This document shows positions 55,471 to 64,000 of a stretch of 64,000 nucleotides of DNA, one piece after another. Location: NCBI GenBank assembly GCA_013368375.1, contig JAACJP010000018.1:1-64000 (forward strand). Direction: 5' to 3'. This DNA is from Tricholomella constricta. Lineage: Eukaryota; Basidiomycota; Agaricomycetes; Agaricales; Lyophyllaceae. Within the stretch, counting starts at the first letter, position 1, and each line of letters starts with the position of its first letter. Under the pieces are notes generated by a model. It saw only the letters and a list, made by a program, of their open reading frames with translations, was not told where the DNA came from and did not search any database. Made by a program: the position numbers and the translations under genes.

Positions 55471-55675
55471 GATAAATTTTTTCAATGTAACTTCAGGCTA
55501 CTTTACAACAACTTTAGTTATCACACACCAAACAAGATTTGAAATCTGAAAAGCATCGAAAGACTTGAAAGGAGTCTCGAACTCGTTACGAAAGGTGTCA
55601 AAAGTTGTCTGAGAGTCAAAGTTGTTGAAAGTTACTCAAATTATCTCCGAAACTTGTTGCGATTCTTCTGATGTA
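55471..55675. repeat. right terminal and sub-terminal region of the Plavaka element
   Basis: Ends TTCTTCTGATGTA at 55675, the inverted match of the left terminus, followed by CAACA. Contains AAAGTTGT, GAAAG and TGAAAG words comparable with those at the left end. Confidence 0.6.
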
Positions 55676-55680
55676 CAACA

Positions 55681-56643
55681 TAGAACGCGGTGGTGGCTTC
55701 CTTTACCTCGTTTTCTGGCCAGCTGTTTATAGATCGGGCACTAAGGATGAATCGCCTTATAACGATGGCTCTGTGGATTTCGATCGACATTGTGTATGAC
55801 TGTGCGCAGCAATATCATCCCCATAGTTTCCGTTGGATATGCACCTCTAGAGGATCGGAAATTGGTTGGCACATGTGCATAAACAATGAAAGCACTGCGA
55901 TGTCGGCACAATGGAAGTTGGCAGTTCCGCTCGAGGTTCCGGATGCCGGAATCCCTCCAAACTCCGACAATTAGCAGGAATCTTACGAGCACGTTGTATG
56001 TCCACAACTATGTTTCTCGCGATTCTGCAAAAGCCTTCAAGATGCATCATGATCATGGATCAAACACCAAGTATTACTTGCACCCACGGATAGCCGACCT
56101 TAGGTTCCTCTAGCGAGCATCCCGGGGCCCACGAAATGAAATCACTCACCCACCATATCAATATTAGCCTCCCAGCAGCGCGTTACTTACTTTGCTTCTA
56201 TCTGGTCCGAGGCCATCAACGCCCGTATCCTTCTTTCGACGCTTTTATAAGTTCTCAGAGCTGGCCCTTGCACCTTGTGGCTATCATTGTTGACTTATAC
56301 TTCTTGGTCGAAGGCACCAAGGCTAATACTTCTATCTAACGTTGACTAGCATGCGCGTCATTAATGATCAAGCTCGGACGCGGCTCCGCCCCTCACGCCT
56401 ACCTACTGCACCACTCAATGAAGAGTCAAAGAGTCATTTATGTCGACGCTCCATCCTCTCCTCGGGCTTAAGGACTTACAGGTTTACTTCAACCCTCAAT
56501 CACATATATATGGCATCCGGAACGATTCCTCAGGGAACGATCTTACCCTGGGCCCGCCTCGCCTTTCCAACGTTCATATTTGATAACCGAGAATACCTGA
56601 CATTCAACCCTTCAAAGCTTCACTGCCCACATCTTCGCCTTCG
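55681..56643. other. intergenic, nothing recognised
   Basis: Short open frames on both strands (for example a minus-strand one at 56007-55741 with VPTNFRSSRGAYPTETMG) but no gene structure. The left part is the flank into which the Plavaka element inserted, originally contiguous with 44547. The right part precedes the DUF6699 gene. Confidence 0.5.
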
Positions 56644-57903
56644 ATGACGAGCTCGCAGCTCTCCATTCCCTCGAAGACTCCCTCCTATACGAGTTCGCCA
56701 AAGCGTAATATTAGCTATACCGCTCGCACCAATACTCCATCCCCTCTGCGACATGCTACATTGTATTCAAGTACAAGCTTGACTCCTTCTGCCACATCGG
56801 CCTCAGAACCCCCCGCAAGGCAGGAGCCCGCGTTAAAGATTAAAAGCAAGACGAGTTCCCAATGGCCCACTCGTGCGTCATTATCCATACTTCTGTGGCC
56901 CAAGGCCCGTAATACACGAAGTGAGTGTTTCCACCAGGTCCTTGCGTACCTCACGAGACGAGGCTTAAGACGTACTGTTACGTAGCTACGTCCCACTCAA
57001 TGCGCTCACAATCCCTTTCCATCAGGAGTAGCGTCCACTCTGAATCTACTGCTAGCTCCTCCGGCGACGCGTCTCCCTCCCCAGCTTTCCGCCTTCTCCC
57101 AGTGCGCTCATGGACTTCAGATCCCAGAACTGTGACCCAATCGGAGCAGTCTGGAGCAGCGCCTACATCCAATCACACGTGGCATGTAAGTGAGGGTGCG
57201 AAGACCCAGAAGTCTAGTATTATCCGCCCTCGTGCGTCATTCCTTGCTCGTAACACTGTCCAAGTCCAGTCGCTGATTGTTGAAAGTGCATCATTGCCGT
57301 TCAGGTCCGGAAGCCCACACATCTTTCTTCTCGGCCCAGCGACGCGAGCCCACTCTACAAATCCACCCCCTGCTCGCGCACACTCGCTTTCAACGTGCGC
57401 CATTCGCGTACGACATCACCCAACCGCCCTCTCTACGCTCCCTCATCGACTCACGCTCGCGCTCTACCATCTCGGCCGAAACACTTGCCCAGCCCGCCTC
57501 CAACCCAGCAGCAGCCACTCTCACCCTCGACTCTCCTAACCTCCCCTGGCTTATCGTCGCCACTTCCGCACGGACTCAGTCCAAGCACGGCTCGAATAGC
57601 CACCCCGAATCCCGCTCTGACGACATACCCGTGACAGTTCTCGACGTACTCCATGCCGTACACGTCACGCTCGCCACGCGGGTGACGCCACAGGAGTGGA
57701 CCACCCTCGGCCATGGGAGTCGTGCACAAAGACGCATCATGCAAGCATACGAACGGCGGTGCGTCCGAACGGAGGGAGACTGGGAGGAAGGTATCCGGCG
57801 CATTGATTATCTCTGCGGGAAAATGCTCCTCGTTGGGGTAGAGGTATACAAGAAGGCGAATAAACAAGGCGTCGTCGGTAGGCTCGTGTTTTCAAGCCCG
57901 TAG
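56644..57903 (+). CDS. DUF6699 domain protein
   Basis: Exons 56644-56920, 56986-57185 and 57340-57903 join in phase to 346 aa. The N-terminal 160 residues are Ser/Thr-rich and probably disordered. The C-terminal DUF6699-type domain shows the usual order of words: LQIHPLLAHTRF, then FAYDITQPPSL, LTLDSPNLPWLIVATS, IPVTVLDVLHAVHVTLATRV, WTTLGHGSRAQRRIM and GIRRIDYLCGKMLLVGVEV. This domain is common in Agaricomycete genomes and has no known function. The third exon start (acceptor CTCGGCCCAG) is the only one that restores phase; the 154-bp second intron is long for this genome, so that junction is the least certain. Confidence 0.75.
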
Positions 57904-58172
57904 ACACATCCGACACGAAAAGTTCACGAGTGCACGCAATGATGCGATGACTGGAAAAAATATTAGAATGTGCATTACATAGGATACGGACTATAGCGGA
58001 CAGGATACAAGGACTAGGATGTACATGATACAAGGATTAGGACGATACAGGGTTAGGATGTACAGGATACACGGATAGGTTGGTATAGACAAGCAGTAGA
58101 AACAAAAGAGATGGGTAACAAACCCGAAACGACATAACGATAAGTGTCCAGTCCGGAAAGACAGACAGTGAC

Positions 58173-59148
58173 CTAACTACAAAATATCCCAAGGTCGGGG
58201 AAGTCGTACACGCCTGGAATCGCATTCGTGCACCCCATTCGGTCTTGATGCGAGTTGCAGTTGACCTGATCGCCTGCTGAAGAACAGCAACGGATACAAA
58301 ACCGCTGGGCTCCGGGTTCAACTCTGGATTGACAAACGAATACGTAGTCAGATTATGTTCGAAGACACGAAAGCAATGGACTTGCAGTTCGATAAAGCTG
58401 GCGCCGTAGCCTCCGAAAGTACACTGCGCCCCGTTGGGATACCGAACGTCGAACTGCCCGCCAGCATCGGAAGGATCGAGATGGAACTTGGCCGGATCGA
58501 TGCAGCCGGTTATCTGGGAGGCGAAGATTAACAACAATTTGGACACGATGGGGGGAACATACCTGAATATAAGCGCCATCGTCTGACGCCTCAAATGCAG
58601 CAGCCGTTATGAACCCTTCCGGAAAGTTATTGACGCAATCGGGAGAAGCAGAGTTAGGCGAGCAAAAGGAAACCCCGTCGGCTTCAGCGTCGCTGATCAG
58701 TTCTATTACGCGGGTTAGCAACTTGCGACCACTTGAGAAATGCAACAGAAAAGGAAAGTACATTACCTCCAGGTGTGTTTGGAAGAATGAGGGAGAAATC
58801 AGCGATATCCGTTATGTGCACGGTTGTTGACGGAGATGGGTCGCCAGTGGGCTCAGGTGTAGGACGGGCGTTTATTAGGTTCGCTGCAGTTGCAGACGGC
58901 GTCAAACTCGAGTTTGAGACTTGGCGGGGACCTGGGCGATTAGACACAGGCGTAGGGAACCAGCGGGAATGTTTTCGTTGTAGGCGGGCTCGGTTAGACA
59001 GATTCTCCTCGGTAAAAGACTCGTTCAAGTATTCCAGCCCGTACTTTGTGGCAAGGCTGGGAACCTCCCAGGGATGCAAAAGATTGAAAACAGCAGCATT
59101 CACAGAAGCGGCAAAGAGGATCAAGTAAAGTATAGAGAAGGAGTGCAT
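58173..59148 (-). CDS. secreted cysteine-rich protein of unknown function
   Basis: Exons 59148-58767, 58702-58563, 58513-58386 and 58323-58173 give 266 aa. Signal peptide MHSFSILYLILFAASVNA. A Ser/Thr/Pro linker (VSNSSLTPSATAANLI) leads to a conserved C-terminal domain with eleven cysteines: VSFCSPNSASPDCVNNFPEG, ITGCIDPAKFHLDPSDAGGQ, FDVRYPNGAQCTFGGYG, RFCIRCCSSAGDQVNCNSH and MGCTNAIPGVYDF. I know this pattern from secreted mushroom proteins without assigned function. The third intron starts GC (CTGCAAGT) and ends CCAG; it is the only solution found that keeps the frame and the family sequence, so a GC-AG intron is inferred. Confidence 0.8.
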
Positions 59149-59367
59149 CGCTTTGAGATTGAAGGGAGTTTAGAGGATCGTTTCTGTAACAGAAGGAAAA
59201 TTTGGAAAGACACTAATACAGATAAACAAATTTGGTTTTGAACAACTCGTGATCAGAATTCAATTGTCTGGCTGGACCCACGGTCTGCACTGCCATACAT
59301 AACAATAATAAAATGGTCAAGGATCGCTGCGGGAGGTTTGTCGCATTCTTCCTTCCAAACAGTCGCC

Positions 59368-60284
59368 ATGCCCGCTGTAGAGCGTCCTGTAGAGCTTTTT
59401 CGTTCGATTCTTGAACTTGTGGACGACCTGACCGTCTTGTGGACGATCTGCCGCCCAGTCTCGAAACAGTGGACACAGATAGTAGAGGAAATATTCATCG
59501 AGAAACACATTAGAAAGACTTGGTTCAGAATCGATGGGGGTAGGTATAAACCATATTCAAGTGTGCTGTTTCTCATAGTCCTTCCACAGGAAAATGGCGC
59601 CCAAGGAAGTACGGCAGAGTTATGTTGAGTGCAACGTTTGCATTCGACCGATTTGACGGCTCCAACCCGTCCCGCGCGATTTTCTCCGACAAAGGATGTG
59701 AATCAAGGTTCTTCGACAAGCTGTGCGAACGGGTTCGCGACAAAATGGAGTACGGGAACCCTGCGTACTCGCCCAATGTCATCATCCAGGTTCGACGCAT
59801 GGTGAATGACACGGCGGTACCCGGGCTCGAGTTTGATTTCGAGAAGCTGGAGATGAGCTTCGACTGGAACAGAATGTACAGTGCTTTCTTCAAGGAAGAG
59901 GCGGAGTTAGAACGAAGACAGGACAAGTGGTTGAGTAGGCCGGAGCTGCAGGACACCATAATACCCAAGCTCCAGGAACAGGTGCAACGGGAGGAGTTAC
60001 GCCAGCAGGATGCATTGAAGCATATGTATGAGCAGACCTTGGGGAGGATCCCAGAGATCAGGAAGACATTGCGTCGTGAGCGCATTTATAGGGAAATTCT
60101 CGAGAGTGACGGAGTCCAGTGGACCTGGGAGGACGATCACGACCAGAAGGACTTGGAGAAACTAGACCAGGAGCGGTATGCGGCTTCCATAGAAGATCCA
60201 TTCAGCGACGAAAGTGATACGGACGATGATATGGAAATAGATGACGATAATATGGATGTGGATGCGGAGGAAGATGACCCCTGA
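59368..60284 (+). CDS. F-box-like protein with acidic tail
   Basis: Exons 59368-59539 and 59590-60284 give 288 aa. The first ATG is 59368 (MPAVERPVELFRSIL). A short F-box-like motif occupies residues 5-50 (ELFRSILELVDDLTVLWTIC, then VSKQWTQIVEEIFIEKHI). A domain with ATFAFDRFDGSNPSRAIF and EFDFEKLEMSFDWNRMYSAF follows, then a helical Glu/Arg-rich region and a very acidic C-terminus (SDESDTDDDMEIDDD). I recall the layout from other basidiomycetes, mostly annotated as F-box-like or hypothetical. Substrate adaptor function is inferred only. Confidence 0.75.
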
Positions 60285-60613
60285 GTGGGAGTGGGGATCC
60301 GGAGGAACGGAGAGGGATATCGCACACCACAATGTATTTTCTCCTAAAATCAGTGTGTGATGCAAGTATGATGCATGAGATGTCTGAAACTGTTACGGGC
60401 TTTAAATCGCGTAAATTCAATATCTTTATTACCCAACATATCAGCAAGGCATACCTCAACGTTCAACATCGACCTTGGTACGCCTTCTTCTCGCCTCTAT
60501 ACAACATCATCTAAGGTTCCAGTATTCTTGGCTTGTAATACTCTGTGCGAACGATCCAGCTTCGATGGCATCGACCCTTCGGACTCGTCTCGCGCCGGTT
60601 TTGCCGGTAAGGA

Positions 60614-60904
60614 ATGGCTCGAACAGCAGACGGCTGTCATGCTAGCGTAGGCCGGGGTCAGATGGATCACATATATATGTTCAGAACGGTACTGAAGATA
60701 CTAGATAGGGTCACATGGACGCATGGAACGGAGCATGCAGCAGCGCTGGAAAGGCTAAAGGATGAGCAGTTTATGTCGACTTTTGGAGAGCCATTTAGTG
60801 AGAGAGCGACGGAAGTGATGGCTGCAACACCAGCTGATGACGACGAGGAGGCATGGACAGATGAAGATGACGATGTGATGGAAGGAAGTCTCGGAAGTCT
60901 CTAA
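60614..60904 (+). pseudogene. C-terminal fragment of a second F-box-like copy
   Basis: An open frame of 96 codons with RVTWTHGTEHAAALERLKDE, FGEPFSERATEV and an acidic end (DDDEEAWTDEDDD). It resembles the last 60 residues of the neighbouring gene (VQWTWEDDHDQKDLEKLDQE, IEDPFSDES, acidic tail). It lacks the F-box and the middle domain, so it is probably the relic of a tandem duplication. Confidence 0.45.
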
Positions 60905-61433
60905 CCGATGGTGCCCACTGTATTTATAAAGTGCCAAGTAGGTCACGTCGCGATAAAAACCCCAAGATTACACGGTAGTAGTCAATATTGTGTTGTGGTT
61001 ACATAGAGTGTACATGGTGACATCTATCTATGTAGTATAAAAGTATCGTGTAAGTGGTATAGATATAATGTGATCTTGGGTATCAGTGACTGGGGGCTTG
61101 GTAGTGTACAGGCGTACGTAGGTGGCCGGTAGGCTTTGGATAGAGGTGTTGTATAGGTGAGCAGGGTTTCAAACAGAAATAGCAAGATAGCAAATAGCGA
61201 GATAGCAAGACAACTTGAGATGGTGGTACAGTCCGAGAGAAAGGAGACACGGACGCGACGGATAGTGGTACAGATTGACGGACTCAGAGTTCGTCCAAAG
61301 CATCAGACAAACGAGCCAGCGTTTAAAAGAAAATCCGAGCCGCTTGCGGGTCTGTCGTTACGCCCTCAAGGGACACGTAATAGTTTGCCCGAGAGAGGGC
61401 TGATTTGACCCCGTGATCGGGGGCGGCGCATCC
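60905..61433. other. intergenic, nothing recognised
   Basis: No coding sequence supported. Contains AGATAGCAA repeats near 61185-61210. Confidence 0.5.
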
Positions 61434-62094
61434 TCAAGCGAAGAGGATCTCCCATACACCGGGCGTGTTTGGTGATGGTACAAGACCGATGAAGCGGAAC
61501 TTGCCAGAGAGACGATCCAGGGATTTCATGCCTTGAGCATATTCCCGAGGATCGTGCGCTGTGCGTGAATGAAAAGAATCCTGCGCGCTGGCTTTCTCCT
61601 CAAGAGGGAGGCGCGAGACATCAAAGCGGGTCATGGGCGCTTGAAGCCGGACGAATATTATATTGAGAATGTCTTGAACGGTGACCCCATTGAGATTTTC
61701 GACGTTGAAGGTGAATTCTCTTTGGTCTTTTACGCTTACGCAGGTTTTGGTAAGGAGAGGCTTGAAGGCTATATCGGTGATCGGCGGGGGAGGAAGTCTA
61801 ATATCATATGCTAAAAGATGGGCTGGTGGATGTAATGAAGGATGTAAGGATGGTATTCCGTTGCAACTTGGGGGAGGCGAGCCAACTGAATCGGTTCATC
61901 AGGGAGGGTAAATGTGATTACCGGAAATTGAACTCACATGACGCGGGATATATTGGTGGTGATCTGACCGCCGGCGGTGGTGTAGGTACTGTGCCCCACG
62001 AGGAATAACTGACACTGTTGGCGGGACTCTGTAGCCGAACATCAACGGTGCCAGGGAAAGGAGCCTTGAGGTTAGGCGTGGCGGAATGATACAT
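61434..62094 (-). CDS. DUF6699-like protein, two exons
   Basis: Exons 62094-61938 and 61885-61434, joined over a 52-bp GTGAGT...TTCAG intron, give 202 aa. ATG 62094 (MYHSATPNLKAPF) is preceded by an in-frame TGA. A Pro/Ser-rich start leads to LHPSLHPPAHLLAYDIRLPP, then DIAFKPLLTKTCVSVKDQRE, VTVQDILNIIFVRLQAPM and MKSLDRLSGKFRFIGLVPS. The order matches the DUF6699 domain at 57.4-57.9 kb, but the sequence is far diverged and the linker near the end is different. Function unknown. Confidence 0.7.
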
Positions 62095-63705
62095 GACGAC
62101 AACGAGTCAGAAGAAAGGGAGAGGAGTCAGATCGCAGGGGAAAGGGCGGCAGTAGTGGGAGAGGGCGGTGAAGGGCGGGATTTCTACCGAGTCTTTTCGG
62201 TAGCGGGCATCTTTAACTGTCGGGCAACGAACATACTGGACGAACTGAGCCTTCAATTAACGCCACTACCGACGCGCGCCGATTGGCTAGAAATCCTCAC
62301 ATAGTCATGAGGTGCACCAGAAATGGAAACTGAGGGCGCGCAGAAGCGCCTTCTGAGTCACCTTCGATACACGCCGGCGAATCCCGACAACCCGACTGGT
62401 CAAGTGAGGGCGGGGCAACATCGGGGTTCCCATAAAAGGCAAGGAGGGACATGTAGGACCCTTGATGGATACTGCGCGCGCCGCCTTATTGGCGGCGTCA
62501 ACGCTTCCGATTTGAACATACATCAAAGAGCATGAACCCATTGTTCTGCAGCGACTGCCTAGCCAAAGACGTCAAGGGATGTGAAGAACAATGTGACCGA
62601 GGTCCCAAGGGAAAAATCGCTGCAAGGGTCCTGCGCGGAATGTTCTTCGGGTCAGCTCGGAGCCCAATCGCGAAACGGAACGGAAGGAAAGCGATCATGA
62701 TCGACGACGGGTTGTATATGCAATGATAACTCGATATATGAGAAGGTTCAGTGCAGGATCCATGAGAAAGATAGCAGCTTTGAAATCTAGTAACCCCAAA
62801 CCCATTTAACTCAACATCGACTTGAATTGACCAACGAACTGAACCGAGCCGTTATACTGGCAGCCAGCCAAATAGTGATGACTAGGGATAGATTGACTCT
62901 GGCCGTCAACGCGAGGGTCGATAGTCCTGGCCGCTCGCGTACGCTGTCCATCATGGTCCAGCCCTGGACCTTTGGCGCAAGGGTCCTTTGCTCTGGCTTG
63001 TGGTCAAGGGTTTAGCGCGAGCGAGGTTGTGAGGGGCGAGGCATCGAAACAGTGCGCCTTGTTTGACCCCACGACGGCAAATCCTAGAGGTAGGCCCAGT
63101 CGAGCCTCACACAAGGCTCTGAAGCGGTGGAAAGCACTCCAGAACTTCGAACAGTCCTGTGTGGTGCTGGCAAGAGGTTAACTTTGTCATGAGAAGCGAG
63201 CGGCACGTTACCAGGATGGAATAAGAGTGATATTATAGGGAGGGATTTGAGATAAGAAAGTCCTCTACAGGCTCGATGTAATGATCAAGGCCTCCCGTCG
63301 TCGTTTGAGGTGATGATGGATGTACGAACCGTGAGAGCTTGGCGAAGGTCAACATATAAGCGGCTTGCCCGGCCCGCTGGAACGCTCACGGTGACCATTG
63401 CCTGTCGTTTTGGCGCTGAGTGAAGGTAACTCTGATTTTCAGGCCTCAGGGAGGAAACGAAGGAAACTTTGCCGGTGAATTGTTAAAGTTTTTAAAAATG
63501 ACGCAAATCAATCGAAGAAAAGATAAAGATACATAATCACAAAAGGTCATGTACTGTACAAACGAACCATAGATCTGTCCAAATATACACCATGAATCTC
63601 CAAAGACAAAGAAAAAATCCTCCGTAGCCTCCTACTGGTTTTCTTTCAATACTGTAATTCTCGCTGGTCCATTGCATCTTCGAGAAAAGACGACGCTGTG
63701 TCCGA
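62095..63705. other. intergenic, nothing recognised
   Basis: About 1.6 kb without a supported gene on either strand. Frames are short and have no domain. The right end is the 3' flank of the partial DUF6699 gene. Confidence 0.5.
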
Positions 63706-64000
63706 CTATGTGACGACCAACTTCATCACCTCCCATCCATCCGACCTTCCAAGGTTTATCAAGCCAGCTAATCGCGTCTTTCCGAGAAGATAATCAACCC
63801 TTTTTACCCCCTTCACCCTCTCCTGCTCAGCCGCGTGAGGATGAGCGTGACATCTTCTCGTGAAAGCCCTTGCAACTTCGATCTCCTGCTGCCGGCTCAA
63901 CTTGTCCCAATCGGCGTGCGTGATCTGCTTGTGCATGTTTCGATGAACGGCGACCAAGACATCGGAGAGCGTGATCGGCGGGGAGTTGTAAACTCCCGTC
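63706..64000 (-). CDS. DUF6699 domain protein, partial at window edge
   Basis: The C-terminal part of a third DUF6699 gene, cut by the end of the window. It reads YNSPPITLSDVLVAVHRNMH, THADWDKLSRQQEIEVARAF, VKGVKRVDYLLGKTRLAGLI and stops at 63706. It is closer to the classic domain spelling than the copy at 61.4 kb. The start lies outside the window. Function unknown. Confidence 0.8.
   Translation of the reverse strand, partial: TGVYNSPPITLSDVLVAVHRNMHKQITHADWDKLSRQQEIEVARAFTRRCHAHPHAAEQERVKGVKRVDYLLGKTRLAGLINLGRSDGWEVMKLVVT

Larger units (their letters stand above)
44553..55675. mobile_element. Plavaka-type DNA transposon with a nested copia
   Basis: The left end starts TACATCAGAAGAA at 44553 and the right end finishes with its exact complement, TTCTTCTGATGTA, at 55675. 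Both are flanked by CAACA (44548-44552 and 55676-55680). Sub-terminal regions on both sides are full of AAAGTTGT/GAAAG words, probable transposase-binding repeats. Inside are two divergent genes sharing a 142-bp intergenic region: the transposase (plus) and a gene of unknown function (minus). Without the 4,933-bp copia element and its 5-bp duplication the transposon is about 6.2 kb. Plavaka is a fungal group related to the KDZ transposases. Ends and target duplication were identified here by eye. Confidence 0.75.

Noticed and set aside
44548..55680. 8-bp target duplication as reported for some KDZ-related elements
   Set aside because: Only CAACA (5 bp) is shared directly next to the matching ends; longer alignments are out of register.

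Overview
This window looks like nuclear DNA of a mushroom-forming basidiomycete (Agaricomycetes). Genes are split by many 49-83 bp GT-AG introns. F-box/LRR, DUF6699 and seven-helix orphan families are present, and the mobile elements (Plavaka, Ty1/copia, Ty3/gypsy, LINE, Helitron-like) are typical of that class. No rRNA, tRNA or CRISPR was found. Exon boundaries given for the multi-exon genes were worked out by hand from splice sites and reading phase.

Layout. 1-10.5 kb is gene-poor. It holds fragments of duplicated genes, one weak multi-exon candidate (4641-5671), two copies of a 0.65-kb Helitron-like repeat and a pair of palindromic 27-bp repeats. 10.5-13.9 kb is a mobile-element graveyard: a truncated Ty3/gypsy gag-protease on the minus strand, carrying a 180-bp solo LTR, followed by the 3' end of a LINE. 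At 14.5-19.55 kb an HMG-box regulator of 716 codons (three exons) sits in the loop of a large diverged inverted repeat with arms of about 0.8-1 kb. 21.4-31 kb has an F-box gene with one poly-C frame slip, an orphan gene of a repeated Agaricomycete family, and a seven-exon membrane protein. 32-33.4 kb is a 3-ketoacyl-CoA thiolase. 34-42 kb has two tandem F-box pseudogenes, a RidA-family gene with a signal peptide, and an intact F-box gene. A cutinase pseudogene lies at 42.5-43.1 kb.

44.55-55.68 kb is the most striking part. A Plavaka-type DNA transposon has matching ends (TACATCAGAAGAA) and a CAACA target duplication. It carries two divergent genes: an intact nine-exon transposase (985 aa, plus strand) and a seven-exon gene of unknown function (minus strand). 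A young, full-length Ty1/copia element (4,933 bp, identical 300-bp LTRs, target duplication CTTAC) has landed exactly on the 5' splice site of intron 5 of the unknown gene. The target duplication (GTAAG on the coding strand) plus the first T of the LTR rebuild a GTAAGT donor, so the whole retrotransposon may be spliced out as a 5-kb intron.

55.7-64 kb holds three DUF6699-family genes (one cut by the window edge), a cysteine-rich secreted protein with an apparent GC-AG intron, and an F-box-like gene with a decayed partial copy behind it. The non-mobile genes show no pathway-level clustering. The window reads as scattered lineage-specific genes mixed with transposons.
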